A stretch of 64,000 bases of DNA from RPRI01 sp051233685 (GCF_051233685.1 NZ_JBAMMY010000206.1:13236-77235); one strand, 5' to 3'. Counted from the first letter of the stretch, positions 16,949 to 26,580 are shown. Numbers and translations: made by a program. The notes: a model not told the origin generated them from the sequence alone.

Positions 16949-18667
16949 ATGTCTTTTAAAAATGTAAATTTAGGTACACGAATAGGTGTAGGTTTTGGAG
17001 TCATTTTGCTTTTACTATGCGTTACCGCATTGATTGGACTTTCCAGAATAAAGGCTATTAATTCTTATATGGAGGATATTGTCCGGAATAAAAATGCGGC
17101 GGTACTATTGGCCAATGATTTAGAGAAACAGATGAATGTAGTAACTCAATCTTTAAAAAATGCGGTTTTAAGCATCGGAAGTGACAGCGTGCGTAATGAG
17201 AGGAAAAAGATTGATGAGGCCCGCGCCAAATACAGTGAAACATATCTTAAGCTGGCTGCTAAAATCAAAGATGAAAAAGGCAAGGAGATTATAGCTGATA
17301 TAGTTAATCAGCAGCAAAAGGTCGACTCTCTGGTAAATAAATCCATGGAATTTAGTTTGGCCGGATATTCTAACTCTAATACTACTGATACTACTGGCTT
17401 TGGGACTGCGATGGCCGGAACTTTGAATTCAACCGAAGACAATGCCAGAGCAGCCGATGTAATCACATTAGAAATGCTCACGCCTCAAAAACAACTGGTT
17501 GAGGCGATCGATTCAATGATTGCTTATCAGGGTGAACAAAGCGACCAGGCATTCAATAAGGCCGAAAGCGCCTATTCCAGTGCCCGTATCATGATAATTG
17601 CTTTGGGTGTAATTGCTCTTGTTCTGGGAGCTATGATTGCTCTTTTTCTGACCCGCAGCATAATTAAACCGATCAACCATGTAGTTAATGGACTTATGGA
17701 AGGATCGGAACAGGTCGTTGCAGCTTCGGCACAGGTGTCATCAGCCAGCCAGTCATTGGCTGAGGGCGCATCCGAGCAGGCCGCATCAATAGAGGAAACA
17801 TCTTCATCTCTGGAAGAAATGTCTTCCATGACCAAACAGAACTCAGATAATGCAACGCAGGCAGACAATCTTATGAAAGAAGCTAATCAGGTTGTCCAAC
17901 AGGCAGATAACTCTATGGAAGAATTAACCAAATCCATGTATGATATCACATTGGCAAGTGATGAAACATCAAAAATCATTAAGACCATTGATGAGATAGC
18001 TTTCCAGACTAATCTTCTGGCTTTGAATGCTGCGGTGGAAGCTGCCAGGGCAGGTGAAGCAGGCGCAGGTTTTGCTGTAGTTGCCGATGAGGTAAGAAAT
18101 TTAGCAATGAGGTCGGCAGATGCAGCCAAGAATACGGCAAAACTGATTGAAGGAACCGTTAAGAAGGTAAGAGAAGGATCTGAACTGGTAGCACGAACCA
18201 ACAAGGCCTTTCAGGATGTGTCAAGCAGCACCTCAAAAGTCGGGGAGCTGGTAGGAGAAATTGCAGCTGCATCAAAAGAGCAGTTTCAGGGTATTGAACA
18301 AATAAATAAAGCCGTAGCGGAAATGGATAAAATAGTACAGCGGAATGCAGCCAATGCGGAAGAATCTGCCGGTGCATCCGGGCAGATGAATTCCCAGGCA
18401 GAGCAACTTAAGAAGTATGTGGGAGATCTTGTGCTGGTAATAGGAGGAAATAACACAAATGGATTTCACAGCTCAAATACATTACCAATAAGTGGTGGAA
18501 ATGGAAGCAAGAAAGCTGACAGGCGCAATAAATATGAAGAGCAAAATGCTCTTTTAACCTCTGATTCAAACAACCGTGAAATAAAACAGGGTTCCGGCAG
18601 AAACAAAAAAGAATTAACACCTGAACAATTAATCCCTATGGATGATGATGGATTTAAAGATTTTTAA
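16949..18667 (+). CDS. Methyl-accepting chemotaxis protein
   Basis: Transmembrane chemoreceptor, 572 residues. The first membrane helix is at about 11-31 (GFGVILLLLCVTALIGL), followed by a helical periplasmic domain of about 180 residues of the four-helix-bundle type, and the second helix at about 212-235 (MIIALGVIALVLGAMIALFL). The cytoplasmic part has the conserved hairpin tip (EIAFQTNLLALNAAVEAARA) and methylation-helix pattern (SLAEGASEQAASIEETSSS). The segment after the second helix is short, so a HAMP domain is not obvious. There is no CheR-tethering pentapeptide at the end. The ligand is unknown. It is probably the founding receptor of this chemotaxis cluster. Confidence 0.95.
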   Translation: MSFKNVNLGTRIGVGFGVILLLLCVTALIGLSRIKAINSYMEDIVRNKNAAVLLANDLEKQMNVVTQSLKNAVLSIGSDSVRNERKKIDEARAKYSETYLKLAAKIKDEKGKEIIADIVNQQQKVDSLVNKSMEFSLAGYSNSNTTDTTGFGTAMAGTLNSTEDNARAADVITLEMLTPQKQLVEAIDSMIAYQGEQSDQAFNKAESAYSSARIMIIALGVIALVLGAMIALFLTRSIIKPINHVVNGLMEGSEQVVAASAQVSSASQSLAEGASEQAASIEETSSSLEEMSSMTKQNSDNATQADNLMKEANQVVQQADNSMEELTKSMYDITLASDETSKIIKTIDEIAFQTNLLALNAAVEAARAGEAGAGFAVVADEVRNLAMRSADAAKNTAKLIEGTVKKVREGSELVARTNKAFQDVSSSTSKVGELVGEIAAASKEQFQGIEQINKAVAEMDKIVQRNAANAEESAGASGQMNSQAEQLKKYVGDLVLVIGGNNTNGFHSSNTLPISGGNGSKKADRRNKYEEQNALLTSDSNNREIKQGSGRNKKELTPEQLIPMDDDGFKDF

Positions 18668-18710
18668 GTAGATAAAATTAACAATTGCCAGGTTATTTCC
18701 AGCAGATAAG

Positions 18711-18754
18711 TTCTTTGACGGTTTCATAAAGAGTAACATGAAATCGTCAAAGAA
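18711..18754. repeat. Long stem-loop after the chemoreceptor gene
   Basis: A 17-base arm (TTCTTTGACGGTTTCAT) pairs with its reverse complement with one mismatch across a 10-base loop. No T-run follows, so it is a weak terminator at best. The arm resembles sequences at 14733-14754 and 53380-53511, which suggests a small dispersed repeat family. Confidence 0.65.
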
Positions 18755-18989
18755 CATAAAGTTTAAAGAGTAAGACTCCTTCCTTAGAACGACAGGCCTC
18801 AGAAAACCCTCTGTAAGGGGGCAACTCATGGCATGGTACGCTTCACTTTACCCCGTTTATATTAAATATTTCTTACCGAATTACCAGAAACCTCTCCGGG
18901 CCCTCCACCTCAGGTGGTGGGTTCAGAAACTAAAAGAATATATTTGATTGCATGTTTTATGAAGAGTCAAGGGCTGGCAGGTCAACAGG

Positions 18990-19013
18990 AAAAGGCCGGT
19001 AAGGCTCCGGCTA
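18990..19013 (-). terminator. Possible terminator of the flgM operon
   Basis: On the minus strand a short GCCGG/CCGGC stem is followed by CTTTT, about 80 bases after the flgM stop. The stem is only five base pairs, so confidence is low. Confidence 0.35.
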
Positions 19014-19089
19014 ATAAGCAGGCTGTTCATGGCATACCTGATTGATTTATCTGCTTTTATGTTGTTTATAAAAAGTTGTTCTTTGCGTT

Positions 19090-19410
19090 TTAGAGGATAT
19101 CATCCATAAAAGCATCAGCAAGTTTTGCTGCAACTGCCTGATGGTTGATCTCATAAGTTCCGGATGCTATCTTATCTTTTATTTCCGAAACTTTGTTCTC
19201 TCTTATATCCGGAGTCAGTGATATGACTTCATTTGCCATTCTGACTTCTTTTGAAGCACGGGAAAGATTGACAATAGCATCTCTGCTTTCAGCTTTTGTT
19301 TCGTAATTTTTATTGCCGTCCGTAATCTGCTGTCCTTCCTGAATATTAGACATTGATTTTGACAGCTGTTTATTGATCTCGTAATTTGCTATCTTATCTT
19401 CAATTTTCAT
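19090..19410 (-). CDS. flgM: Anti-sigma-28 factor FlgM
   Basis: FlgM binds sigma-28 (FliA) until the hook is complete and it is exported. The C-terminal half carries the family pattern: VRMANEVISLTPDIRENKV followed by IKDKIASGTYEINHQAVA and LADAFMDDIL. At 106 residues the length is normal and the N-terminal half is unstructured and polar, as expected of an exported protein. It follows the DVU0524-like gene by 23 bases and shares its sigma-28 promoter, giving the usual feedback loop. Confidence 0.93.
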   Translation of the reverse strand: MKIEDKIANYEINKQLSKSMSNIQEGQQITDGNKNYETKAESRDAIVNLSRASKEVRMANEVISLTPDIRENKVSEIKDKIASGTYEINHQAVAAKLADAFMDDIL

Positions 19411-19433
19411 TTATTACCTCTTCTTTCAGCTCA

Positions 19434-19811
19434 TTATGCGGCAGAATTATCAGAATGTTTAATATCTTCAATATTAAACATTTTTATTGTTTCTCCATCA
19501 TCATCAATCATTTTGAATACAAGATCGGCAGGAATGTTTTGGGAAACGCTCTGCTGAATTTCCGGGTCTTTTTCAAATTTATTTAATGACTCATTCCCTA
19601 TTTCGTCTTTTGTGCCATACTGATTGATTTTATTTGCAATACTTGATGCAATTTTATCACTGACAGCTTTTTGTTTAGCATTTGTAGATATAGTGACTCT
19701 ATCCGGTGATAGAGCCGAATTATTGACCTGTCTACGCGATGCTCTGCTGTTTCGAAGCTGATCATGGTAAACCCTTAATACATTATTAACCTGGTATGCT
19801 GAAATAACCAT
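19434..19811 (-). CDS. FlgM-associated protein of the DVU0524 type
   Basis: A 125-residue polar protein always found, in Desulfovibrio-like bacteria, next to flgM. The N-terminal block MVISAYQVNNVLRVYHDQL and the following RVTIS segment are the recognisable part. The rest is charged and low in hydrophobic residues. It is the first gene after a near-perfect sigma-28 promoter. Function is unknown; its constant partnership with FlgM suggests a role in late flagellar gene control or export. The family name is from memory of the Desulfovibrio gene, not a search. Confidence 0.75.
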   Translation of the reverse strand: MVISAYQVNNVLRVYHDQLRNSRASRRQVNNSALSPDRVTISTNAKQKAVSDKIASSIANKINQYGTKDEIGNESLNKFEKDPEIQQSVSQNIPADLVFKMIDDDGETIKMFNIEDIKHSDNSAA

Positions 19812-19861
19812 AAAAATACCCCATATTCAGAATATTAACAAATAAAACCCATTCAAACATA

Positions 19862-19888
19862 GTATCGGCTATAAACAATAAAACTTTA
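19862..19888 (-). promoter_or_regulatory. Sigma-28 promoter of the flgM operon
   Basis: Minus strand TAAAGTTT, then a spacer making 15 bases after TAAA, then GCCGATAC. This matches the flagellar class-3 consensus at 15 of 16 key positions. It lies about 50 bases upstream of the first gene. Confidence 0.85.
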
Positions 19889-20089
19889 GCAAAAAAATAG
19901 TTTTTTTATTTATTTCAATATGACAATTATTTGACACACCTTTCAGCATACAAGAAACAATATTTTAAATTTTATTGTTTGCAGTTTTCATAAAGAAATT
20001 GTCATGAAAGATTTCCGGCGTAAGCCATTAAAGTGTCCGCAATAAAATATATCAGCAGAAGATTCCCTGGCGATAGCGTTGTCTTTATA

Positions 20090-20105
20090 TGGCACATCTT
20101 TTGCT
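20090..20105 (+). promoter_or_regulatory. Sigma-54 promoter of the flagellin glycosylation locus
   Basis: TGGCAC-ATCTT-TTGCT matches the consensus perfectly, with 10 bases between GG and GC. The expected leader before pseB is about 110 bases. Confidence 0.85.
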
Positions 20106-20224
20106 TAAATAAACTTAAACGATATATTAGCATCAACCGTTTCGGTTAATATGAATAAATATCTTTTATGCTAATAACAAACCCTTTCTTATGCAATAGT
20201 TATAACTGAGAAAATAATTAATAT

Positions 20225-21319
20225 ATGAAAAATATAAATTGGGAAAAACAGACAATTCTTTTGACAGGGGGAACAGGATCTTTTGGTAAACACTTCTGCA
20301 AGGTGATGCTCGAAAAATACCACCCCAAAACGATAAGGGTATATAGTCGCGATGAATTAAAACAGCATGAAATGCGTCAAATATTTGGCGAAGATATTAT
20401 CAGATATTTCATCGGGGATGTTAGAGATTCAAACCGGCTGAAAAGAGCTATGGAAGGTGCTGATATGGTAATTCATGCTGCTGCCCTTAAACAAGTTCCT
20501 TCCTGTGAATACAACCCTTTTGAAGCAATTAAAACAAATATTCATGGTGCTGAAAATATTATTGATGCTGCAATAGACACAGGCGTTAAAAAAGTTGTTG
20601 CATTAAGTACCGATAAAGCCGTCAATCCTGCAAATCTTTACGGCGCGACCAAGCTTTGTGCTGAAAAAATATTTATTCAGGGAAATTCCTATTCGGGATC
20701 TCGTGGAACCCGCTTCTGTTGCGTCCGATATGGAAATGTTATCGGAAGCCGCGGAAGTGTGGTTCCTCTCTTCAATGAGCAAAAGAAAACAGGGAGGATT
20801 ACCATAACGGACGATAGAATGACCCGATTCTGGATAACTCTGGATCAGGCGGTTGAGCTGGTTATTAAGGCGATTACCCACATGCAGGGCGGCGAAATTT
20901 TTGTTCCGAAAATTCCCAGCATGAGAATTACCGATCTTGCTAAAGCCGTAGCACCGGAATGCGAGATAGAAATTATCGGCATCCGCCCAGGCGAAAAACT
21001 TCATGAAGCCCTTTTGATGGAAGAAGAAGGAAGAAATACTGTCGTCTACGACGGTATGTTTGTAATTATGCCAAATTATTCCTGGTGGCAAAGGCAAAAT
21101 TATAATAATGGCACCCCTCTACCCGAGGATTTTACCTATGTAAGCAACCTGAATGATGAATGGTTGAGCATAGAGGATTTATCGAAACTCATCGCAGATT
21201 CTGCGAAATCGCAAGATGACGAATACAATAATTTCCTCAGCACCATCCATCGGCTGAATGAAAAATTTGTCTTAAATCTTCTTAACTCAGAAGAAGGATT
21301 CGTACATGACCATAATTAG
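20225..21319 (+). CDS. pseB: UDP-GlcNAc 4,6-dehydratase (inverting), PseB type
   Basis: First enzyme of pseudaminic acid synthesis: it converts UDP-GlcNAc to the 4-keto-6-deoxy-L-arabino-hexulose form. It is an extended short-chain dehydrogenase: TGGTGSFGKHF binds NADP, and DVRDSNRLKRAMEGADMVIH, AALKQVPSCEYNP and NPANLYGATKLCAEK are typical of PseB (with the modified catalytic motif). RPGEKLHEALL is near the end of the core. The C-terminus has an extra tail of about 30 residues compared with the Campylobacter and Helicobacter proteins. It is the first gene of the glycosylation operon and is followed by pseC after 30 bases. Confidence 0.93.
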   Translation: MKNINWEKQTILLTGGTGSFGKHFCKVMLEKYHPKTIRVYSRDELKQHEMRQIFGEDIIRYFIGDVRDSNRLKRAMEGADMVIHAAALKQVPSCEYNPFEAIKTNIHGAENIIDAAIDTGVKKVVALSTDKAVNPANLYGATKLCAEKIFIQGNSYSGSRGTRFCCVRYGNVIGSRGSVVPLFNEQKKTGRITITDDRMTRFWITLDQAVELVIKAITHMQGGEIFVPKIPSMRITDLAKAVAPECEIEIIGIRPGEKLHEALLMEEEGRNTVVYDGMFVIMPNYSWWQRQNYNNGTPLPEDFTYVSNLNDEWLSIEDLSKLIADSAKSQDDEYNNFLSTIHRLNEKFVLNLLNSEEGFVHDHN

Positions 21320-21349
21320 ATCTCAAGTATGGCCGTGTGAGGAAAACGT

Positions 21350-22489
21350 ATGATGGATATTCCCTACGGTTGTCAATATATTGATGCTTCAGACATCGCT
21401 GCCGTTGTTGAAGCTCTGCGCTCCGAATGGCTGACCACTGGTCCAAAGGTGCCCGAATTCGAGGAAGCATTCGCCGATTTTACCGGCGCGAAACACGCCG
21501 TAGTGGTCAGCAATGGAACTGCAGCGCTGCATGCAGCTATGCATGCCATAGATATAGGACCAGGTGATGAGGTTATTGTTTCTCCGATGACCTTTGCGGC
21601 TACAGCCAACTGTGTGGTGTATCAAGGCGGCAAGCCGGTGTTTGTGGATGTGGATTCAGATACACTCCTGATCGACCCGGACAGAATTGAGGAAAAAATC
21701 ACACCCAGCACAAAAGCCATCATCGCTGTTGATTATGCCGGCCAGCCCTGCAATTATGACAAAATAAGAGCTATCGCAAGGAAACACAACCTATCATATG
21801 TTGCTGACAGCTGTCATGCCCTGGGTGCGGCATACAAGGGCCATAGGGTAGGTGCGCTAGCCGATATGACCGTTTTCAGCTTTCACCCGGTCAAACATAT
21901 CACCACCGGCGAAGGAGGGATGATCACAACGGATAATCCAATACTTGCGGAGCGGATGCGGGTGTTCCGCAGTCATGGTATTGCCACCGACCACCGCCAA
22001 CGAGAAAAGCAAGGTTCCTGGTACTATGAGATGGTTGAACTGGGTTACAACTATCGCATCACCGATTTCCAGTGCGCATTAGGCATCAGTCAATTAAACA
22101 AATTGCCAAAATGGCTTGCACGGAGACAAGAAATAGCCAGGGTTTATGACGAGGCGTTTGCGGGATTTCCTTATGTAATGCCATTATCTGTCAGTAAGGA
22201 TGTTCTCCATGCCTATCACCTGTATGTCGTCAGGATAATGGACAAAGAGCCGTCGAAAAAACGTGAATCCGTCTTTAAACACCTGAGAGAAAAAGGAATC
22301 GGGGCCAATGTGCATTACCTGCCTGTGCATCTTCATCCCTTTTATAAAAAGCGTTTTAACACAAGTGCGGGTCTTTGCCCGGTAGCGGAACAGGCTTATG
22401 AGCAGATTTTAAGTCTTCCCATATTTCCTAAGCTGGAAAGTTGCCAACAGGAATACGTCATTAAAACAATTAAGGATATCTGGTCATGA
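21350..22489 (+). CDS. pseC: UDP-4-amino-4,6-dideoxy-N-acetyl-L-altrosamine transaminase PseC
   Basis: PLP-dependent sugar aminotransferase of the DegT/DnrJ/EryC1 family, 379 residues, adding the 4-amino group to the PseB product. Landmarks: SNGTAALHAAMHAIDIGPGD, SPMTFAATANCVVYQGG, and the PLP-binding Lys in FSFHPVKHITTGEGGM. Other deltaproteobacterial homologues act on related UDP sugars, so the exact epimer is inferred from the pse neighbours. Its stop overlaps the next gene (ATGA), indicating coupling. Local base composition is richer in GC than in the flagellar genes around it. Confidence 0.92.
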   Translation: MMDIPYGCQYIDASDIAAVVEALRSEWLTTGPKVPEFEEAFADFTGAKHAVVVSNGTAALHAAMHAIDIGPGDEVIVSPMTFAATANCVVYQGGKPVFVDVDSDTLLIDPDRIEEKITPSTKAIIAVDYAGQPCNYDKIRAIARKHNLSYVADSCHALGAAYKGHRVGALADMTVFSFHPVKHITTGEGGMITTDNPILAERMRVFRSHGIATDHRQREKQGSWYYEMVELGYNYRITDFQCALGISQLNKLPKWLARRQEIARVYDEAFAGFPYVMPLSVSKDVLHAYHLYVVRIMDKEPSKKRESVFKHLREKGIGANVHYLPVHLHPFYKKRFNTSAGLCPVAEQAYEQILSLPIFPKLESCQQEYVIKTIKDIWS

Positions 22490-23376
22490 AGCTTGGTATT
22501 GGTGCTGCCCAATTCGGGTTAAATTACGGCGTATCGAACGCCGAGGGCATTACGCCGATTGCTGAAGTAGCAAAGATCTTACAGCAGGCTGAATCGCTGG
22601 GCATAGAAATGATAGATACGGCCCCGGCTTATGGGAATAGTGAAACAGTTCTGGGATCGTGCATTCAGGATAGGCATCGATTCAAGATCATAATAAAAAC
22701 ACCCTTTTTCGACAAGGATGTTATCCGGGAACAAGATGTCGCGCTTTTAAGAAAGACTTTTATTTCGTCCCTCCACAAGCTCAGACAAGCTTCAGTCTAC
22801 GGATTATTGATTCACCATGCATACGACCTTTTTGCGGTCAACGGTCAAAAGCTCTGGAAATCAATGGAGGCTCTGAAAGATGAGGGATTGGTTAAAAAGA
22901 TAGGGGTATCCGTGTATGATACTGAACAGATCGATGAAGCATTGAAGAGATATTCTATTGATCTGATACAGGTCCCCGTCAACATCTTCGATCAGCGCTT
23001 ACTGAAAAGCGGTCATCTGAAAAAATTGAAAGATCGGCATATCGAGGTCCATGCCCGTTCTATATTTCTGCAGGGTCTGTTGTTCATGGAACCATCCCAG
23101 ATACCCCCATACTTAAGCCATGCAATACCGTATCTTCAGAAATATCACGATATAATAAAACCGATAAATTTATCAGCCTTGGATGCCGCTTTAACTTTTG
23201 TAGATCATTTGAAGGAAATAGACACTTATATTGTGGGGCTGAACAATTATCAACAATTAGAAGACATATTAAGTCATCTAACCAAAAATATAGATAAAAC
23301 ATTTGATTTAGATTATTCAAACTTTGCGATTACAGACGAAAGCATTATAAATCCATTCTTATGGGGAAAGATGTGA
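22486..23376 (+). CDS. Aldo/keto reductase within the glycan locus
   Basis: NADPH-dependent aldo/keto reductase of 296 residues. It opens with LGIGAAQFGLNYGVSNAEG, then has the catalytic-site region MIDTAPAYGNSE and the HHAYDLF and KKIGVSVYDTEQID blocks typical of the family. It overlaps pseC by four bases and precedes the cytidylyltransferase fusion, so its substrate is probably a nucleotide sugar or a derived side chain. It is not part of the standard six-step Pse pathway, and it suggests an extra modification. The reaction cannot be stated from sequence. Confidence 0.88.
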   Translation: MKLGIGAAQFGLNYGVSNAEGITPIAEVAKILQQAESLGIEMIDTAPAYGNSETVLGSCIQDRHRFKIIIKTPFFDKDVIREQDVALLRKTFISSLHKLRQASVYGLLIHHAYDLFAVNGQKLWKSMEALKDEGLVKKIGVSVYDTEQIDEALKRYSIDLIQVPVNIFDQRLLKSGHLKKLKDRHIEVHARSIFLQGLLFMEPSQIPPYLSHAIPYLQKYHDIIKPINLSALDAALTFVDHLKEIDTYIVGLNNYQQLEDILSHLTKNIDKTFDLDYSNFAITDESIINPFLWGKM

Positions 23377-23434
23377 TTCAATACGATATTGCTAAACTTA
23401 TACGCACATTTTTTTTAAAAGGATATTATTCACA

Positions 23435-25519
23435 ATGATCTTATCGATCTTACAAGCAAGATGTTCGTCGACACGACTTCCTGGAAAAGTTATGAAACCA
23501 ATACTTGGCGTGCCTATGCTTATCCACCAATTGAGGCGTGTTCTGGAATCAAAACGAATTGATAAATTGATTGTTGCAACCAGCATTGATTCCAGTGATG
23601 ATGCCATTGAACAGGTGTGCCTTGCCGAAGGTATTGATTGTTTTAGAGGAAGTTTAGATGATGTCCTTGACCGGTTCTACCAGTTAACAAGATCCTGGCA
23701 GCCATCGCATGTTGTAAGACTCACTGGCGACTGTCCTTTAATCGATCCCAATATTATTGACGCTGTTATCAAATTCTGTCTGGATGGAAATTATGACTAT
23801 GCCACGAATGCGCTTTCGCCCACCTTTCCGGACGGCCTGGACGTGGAAGTGTTCCTTTTGTCTGCTTTAGAAGAGGCGTGGAAAGAAGCAACGCTGCCAT
23901 CTCAAAGGGAGCATGTTACCCCCTTCATTCATCAACACCCGGAAAGATACCGGATCGGCCATTACCAAAACACAGAAGATCTATCTCATCTTCGCTGGAC
24001 GGTGGATGAACAGGAGGACTTCGAGCTTATTAATAAAATTTATAACGAGCTTTACCCTGTGAAACCTGATTTCCGTACATCGGATATCCTCAATCTTCTA
24101 AAACAAAAACCGGATTGGTCAAACATCAACCAGCAATTTAAACGAAATGAAGGGTTGAAGAAGTCCCGCAACGAAGACAGGCGGCATAAGTCTATGCAAA
24201 GATTGAATCTTAAAAAATCACTTGCGTTACAGGAACACGCGAAAGGCCGGATCCCCGGCTTAAGCCAGCTTTTATCCAAACGGCCCGATATGTTTTCCTA
24301 TGGTGTTTGGCCGGGATATTTCAGCAAGGCAAAAGGGATTGAAGTCTGGGATCTGGATGGCAATCGGTATCTTGATATGAGTATAGGAGGCATCGGGGCT
24401 AATGTCCTTGGTTATGCGGACCCTGATGTCGATGCTGCGGTAAAATCAGCAATTGACAAGGGAAGCAGCTCTTCGCTGAATTGTCCCGAGGAAGTGGAAC
24501 TTGCAGACCTCTTGTGTGAATTACATCCATGGGCGGAAAAAGTTCGTTTTGCGAGGACCGGTGGAGAATCAATGGCTGTGGCCGTTAGGATCGCTCGGGC
24601 ATTCACGGGTCGCGACAAGATTGCCTTCTGCGGTTACCACGGCTGGCACGACTGGTATTTGGCGGCCAACATAGGTACGGAAAACGCCCTCGGCGAGCAT
24701 CTTCTTGCCGGCCTGGAACCGGCAGGCGTTCCTAAAGCGCTTGCGGGAACTGCATTCCCTTTCCGCTATAATCAGTTGGACGATCTCAAACAAATTATAG
24801 ACATTAATAAAGGTGAAATAGCGGCAATCGTCATGGAACCCGTCAGGAATGAATTCCCTGTTTCCGGATTTTACGAAGGCGTCAGACGACTCGCATCTGA
24901 GACAGGCGCTGTATTGATCATCGATGAAATTTCGGCGGCCTTCCGGATGAACACAGGAGGGGCACATCTTGTCTTGGGTATGGAACCGGACATGGCCGTT
25001 TTTTCAAAGGCATTGGGAAATGGTTATCCGATGGCGGCTATTATTGGAAAGAGTTCTATCATGGATGCAGCTCAACGGAGTTTCATCAGCAGCACCTACT
25101 GGACTGAAAGAATCGGGCCGGTAGCGGCTCTTGCTACCATCAAGAAACACCGTAAATATAACGTTGGAAAGCATCTCATGAAAATCGGCCAAATGGTTCA
25201 GGACGGATGGCATGATTTATTTTCTAAACATGAAATAAAGATACATACAGGCGGAATTCCTCCCATGAGTCATTTCACATTCGATCATAAAAAGGCTCTT
25301 GTCCTGAAAGCTCTGTTCGTGCAGACCATGCTTGAGAAAGGATTTCTGGCCACGACAGGGTTCTATGCCATGTTTGCCCATGAAGAGGAACATGTAAAAA
25401 AATATCTGGATGCCGTTGACCAAGTTCTTCCTTTACTAAATGAAGCAATTGGTTCAGGCCACCCGGAAAGTTTTCTTATTGGGCAACCTGCCATATCCGG
25501 TTTTAAGAGGCTAAATTAA
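23435..25519 (+). CDS. Fusion of SpsF/PseF cytidylyltransferase and class-III aminotransferase
   Basis: Two enzymes in one 694-residue chain. Residues 1-245 are a nucleotidyltransferase with LQARCSSTRLPGKVM and RLTGDCPLIDP, of the SpsF/PseF type that activates a nonulosonic acid with CTP. Residues about 255-694 are a class-III PLP aminotransferase resembling glutamate-1-semialdehyde aminomutase: RTGGESMAVAVRIARA, FCGYHGWHDWY, IIDEISAAFRM and the Lys in FSKALGNGYPM. PseF normally ends after the first part. The aminotransferase may act on a keto group of a sugar or of its acyl substituent. The stop overlaps the pseG start. I saw no frameshift at the join. Confidence 0.88.
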   Translation: MILSILQARCSSTRLPGKVMKPILGVPMLIHQLRRVLESKRIDKLIVATSIDSSDDAIEQVCLAEGIDCFRGSLDDVLDRFYQLTRSWQPSHVVRLTGDCPLIDPNIIDAVIKFCLDGNYDYATNALSPTFPDGLDVEVFLLSALEEAWKEATLPSQREHVTPFIHQHPERYRIGHYQNTEDLSHLRWTVDEQEDFELINKIYNELYPVKPDFRTSDILNLLKQKPDWSNINQQFKRNEGLKKSRNEDRRHKSMQRLNLKKSLALQEHAKGRIPGLSQLLSKRPDMFSYGVWPGYFSKAKGIEVWDLDGNRYLDMSIGGIGANVLGYADPDVDAAVKSAIDKGSSSSLNCPEEVELADLLCELHPWAEKVRFARTGGESMAVAVRIARAFTGRDKIAFCGYHGWHDWYLAANIGTENALGEHLLAGLEPAGVPKALAGTAFPFRYNQLDDLKQIIDINKGEIAAIVMEPVRNEFPVSGFYEGVRRLASETGAVLIIDEISAAFRMNTGGAHLVLGMEPDMAVFSKALGNGYPMAAIIGKSSIMDAAQRSFISSTYWTERIGPVAALATIKKHRKYNVGKHLMKIGQMVQDGWHDLFSKHEIKIHTGGIPPMSHFTFDHKKALVLKALFVQTMLEKGFLATTGFYAMFAHEEEHVKKYLDAVDQVLPLLNEAIGSGHPESFLIGQPAISGFKRLN

Positions 25520-26580
25520 TGCACTTATACATCAGGACAGACGCAAACGGGAAAATCGGCGCTGGCCATATAATGCGGTGCATAGCACTCGCCCAGGCTT
25601 GGCAGTACCAGGGAGGAGAAGTAACGTTCATCAGTTGTTGTGAAAACGATCCGATTAGAGAACGCATTACTCAAGAAGGGTTCAGCTTTGTTTCTATCGT
25701 ACGCCCGCATCCTCACTCGTCCGACCTGACTCAAACACTTAATATTATTGAGAGCAAAAGACCAAACGATCCGTCATCTGTCTGGCTTGTTCTGGACGGA
25801 TATCATTTCACCCCTGAATACCAGAAGGCGATACGTGATACGGGCAATTACCTTCTGGTAATTGACGACATGAACCACCTGCCCCAGTACCACGCCAATA
25901 TCCTTCTCAATCAGAATATTCACGCTCCTGATTTGAACTACCACTGCGATGAAGACACAGCTCTTCTATTAGGAACTCGTTATGTCCTCTTGCGCAGGGA
26001 ATTTCTGAAATACCGGGGGTTCAAACGCCAAATCCCAGACCAAGCGAAAAATATACTTGTAACCCTTGGAGGAGCCGACCCGGATAACGTAACGTTAAAA
26101 GTTATTGAGGCATTGAAACTTCTGGATTACCCTGAAATTGAAGTCAAGATAATCATCGGACCTGCTAATCCCCATCAAAACTTATTGTCGCAAACTTTAT
26201 TTTCATCCTTTTCAGCGTTTGAACTTTTAATTAACCCACCTGATATGCCCGAACTGATGGCATGGGCTGATCTGGCTATTTCTGCTGCCGGAAGCACATG
26301 CTGGGAGCTTGCGTTCATGCAGTTGCCATTTGTGGCTATCGTCGCAGCAGAGAACCAATGTCAATCTGCACAAAAGCTTGCAAATAGACTTGTCACCGTC
26401 TTCAATGTTGCAGACAATATGTTTATTAAAAACATAGTTCATTCTCTTAAATCTCTGCTTAATAACAAAATAATAAGAGAGAAATTGTCGGGAAGCATAC
26501 AAAATCTAATTGATGGTGCAGGTGTAAACAGAACTATGCAAGCATGTAATGGAAATAGGGGTTATGCTAATGGCTTATAA
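25519..26580 (+). CDS. pseG: UDP-2,4-diacetamido-trideoxy-altropyranose hydrolase PseG
   Basis: PseG removes UDP from the diacetamido sugar before condensation with phosphoenolpyruvate. The 353-residue protein has the family start, IRTDANGKIGAGHIMRCIAL, with the catalytic His in GAGH. It continues with VLDGYHF, VIDDMNHLP and the GT-B-like VTLGGADPDN and ISAAGSTCWELAF blocks. It overlaps the preceding gene by one base and the next gene slightly. The enzyme is distinctive enough that it fixes the pathway as pseudaminic-type rather than plain legionaminic. Confidence 0.93.
   Translation: MHLYIRTDANGKIGAGHIMRCIALAQAWQYQGGEVTFISCCENDPIRERITQEGFSFVSIVRPHPHSSDLTQTLNIIESKRPNDPSSVWLVLDGYHFTPEYQKAIRDTGNYLLVIDDMNHLPQYHANILLNQNIHAPDLNYHCDEDTALLLGTRYVLLRREFLKYRGFKRQIPDQAKNILVTLGGADPDNVTLKVIEALKLLDYPEIEVKIIIGPANPHQNLLSQTLFSSFSAFELLINPPDMPELMAWADLAISAAGSTCWELAFMQLPFVAIVAAENQCQSAQKLANRLVTVFNVADNMFIKNIVHSLKSLLNNKIIREKLSGSIQNLIDGAGVNRTMQACNGNRGYANGL

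Larger units (their letters stand above)
18668..19089. other. Convergent intergenic region between receptor and flgM operon
   Basis: About 420 bases without a gene. It contains the stem-loop at 18711-18754, a second short hairpin near 18899-18919 (CCACC paired with GGTGG), and a weak terminator for the flgM unit near 18990. No promoter or RNA gene was recognised. Confidence 0.6.
19812..20224. other. Divergent promoter region between the flgM operon and the glycosylation locus
   Basis: About 410 AT-rich bases without a gene. They hold the minus-strand sigma-28 promoter at 19862 and the plus-strand sigma-54 promoter at 20090. Nothing else was recognised. Confidence 0.75.

Noticed and set aside
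20603..21097. Antisense frame inside pseB
   Set aside because: pseB is a clear, conserved gene on the other strand; the antisense product has no motif.
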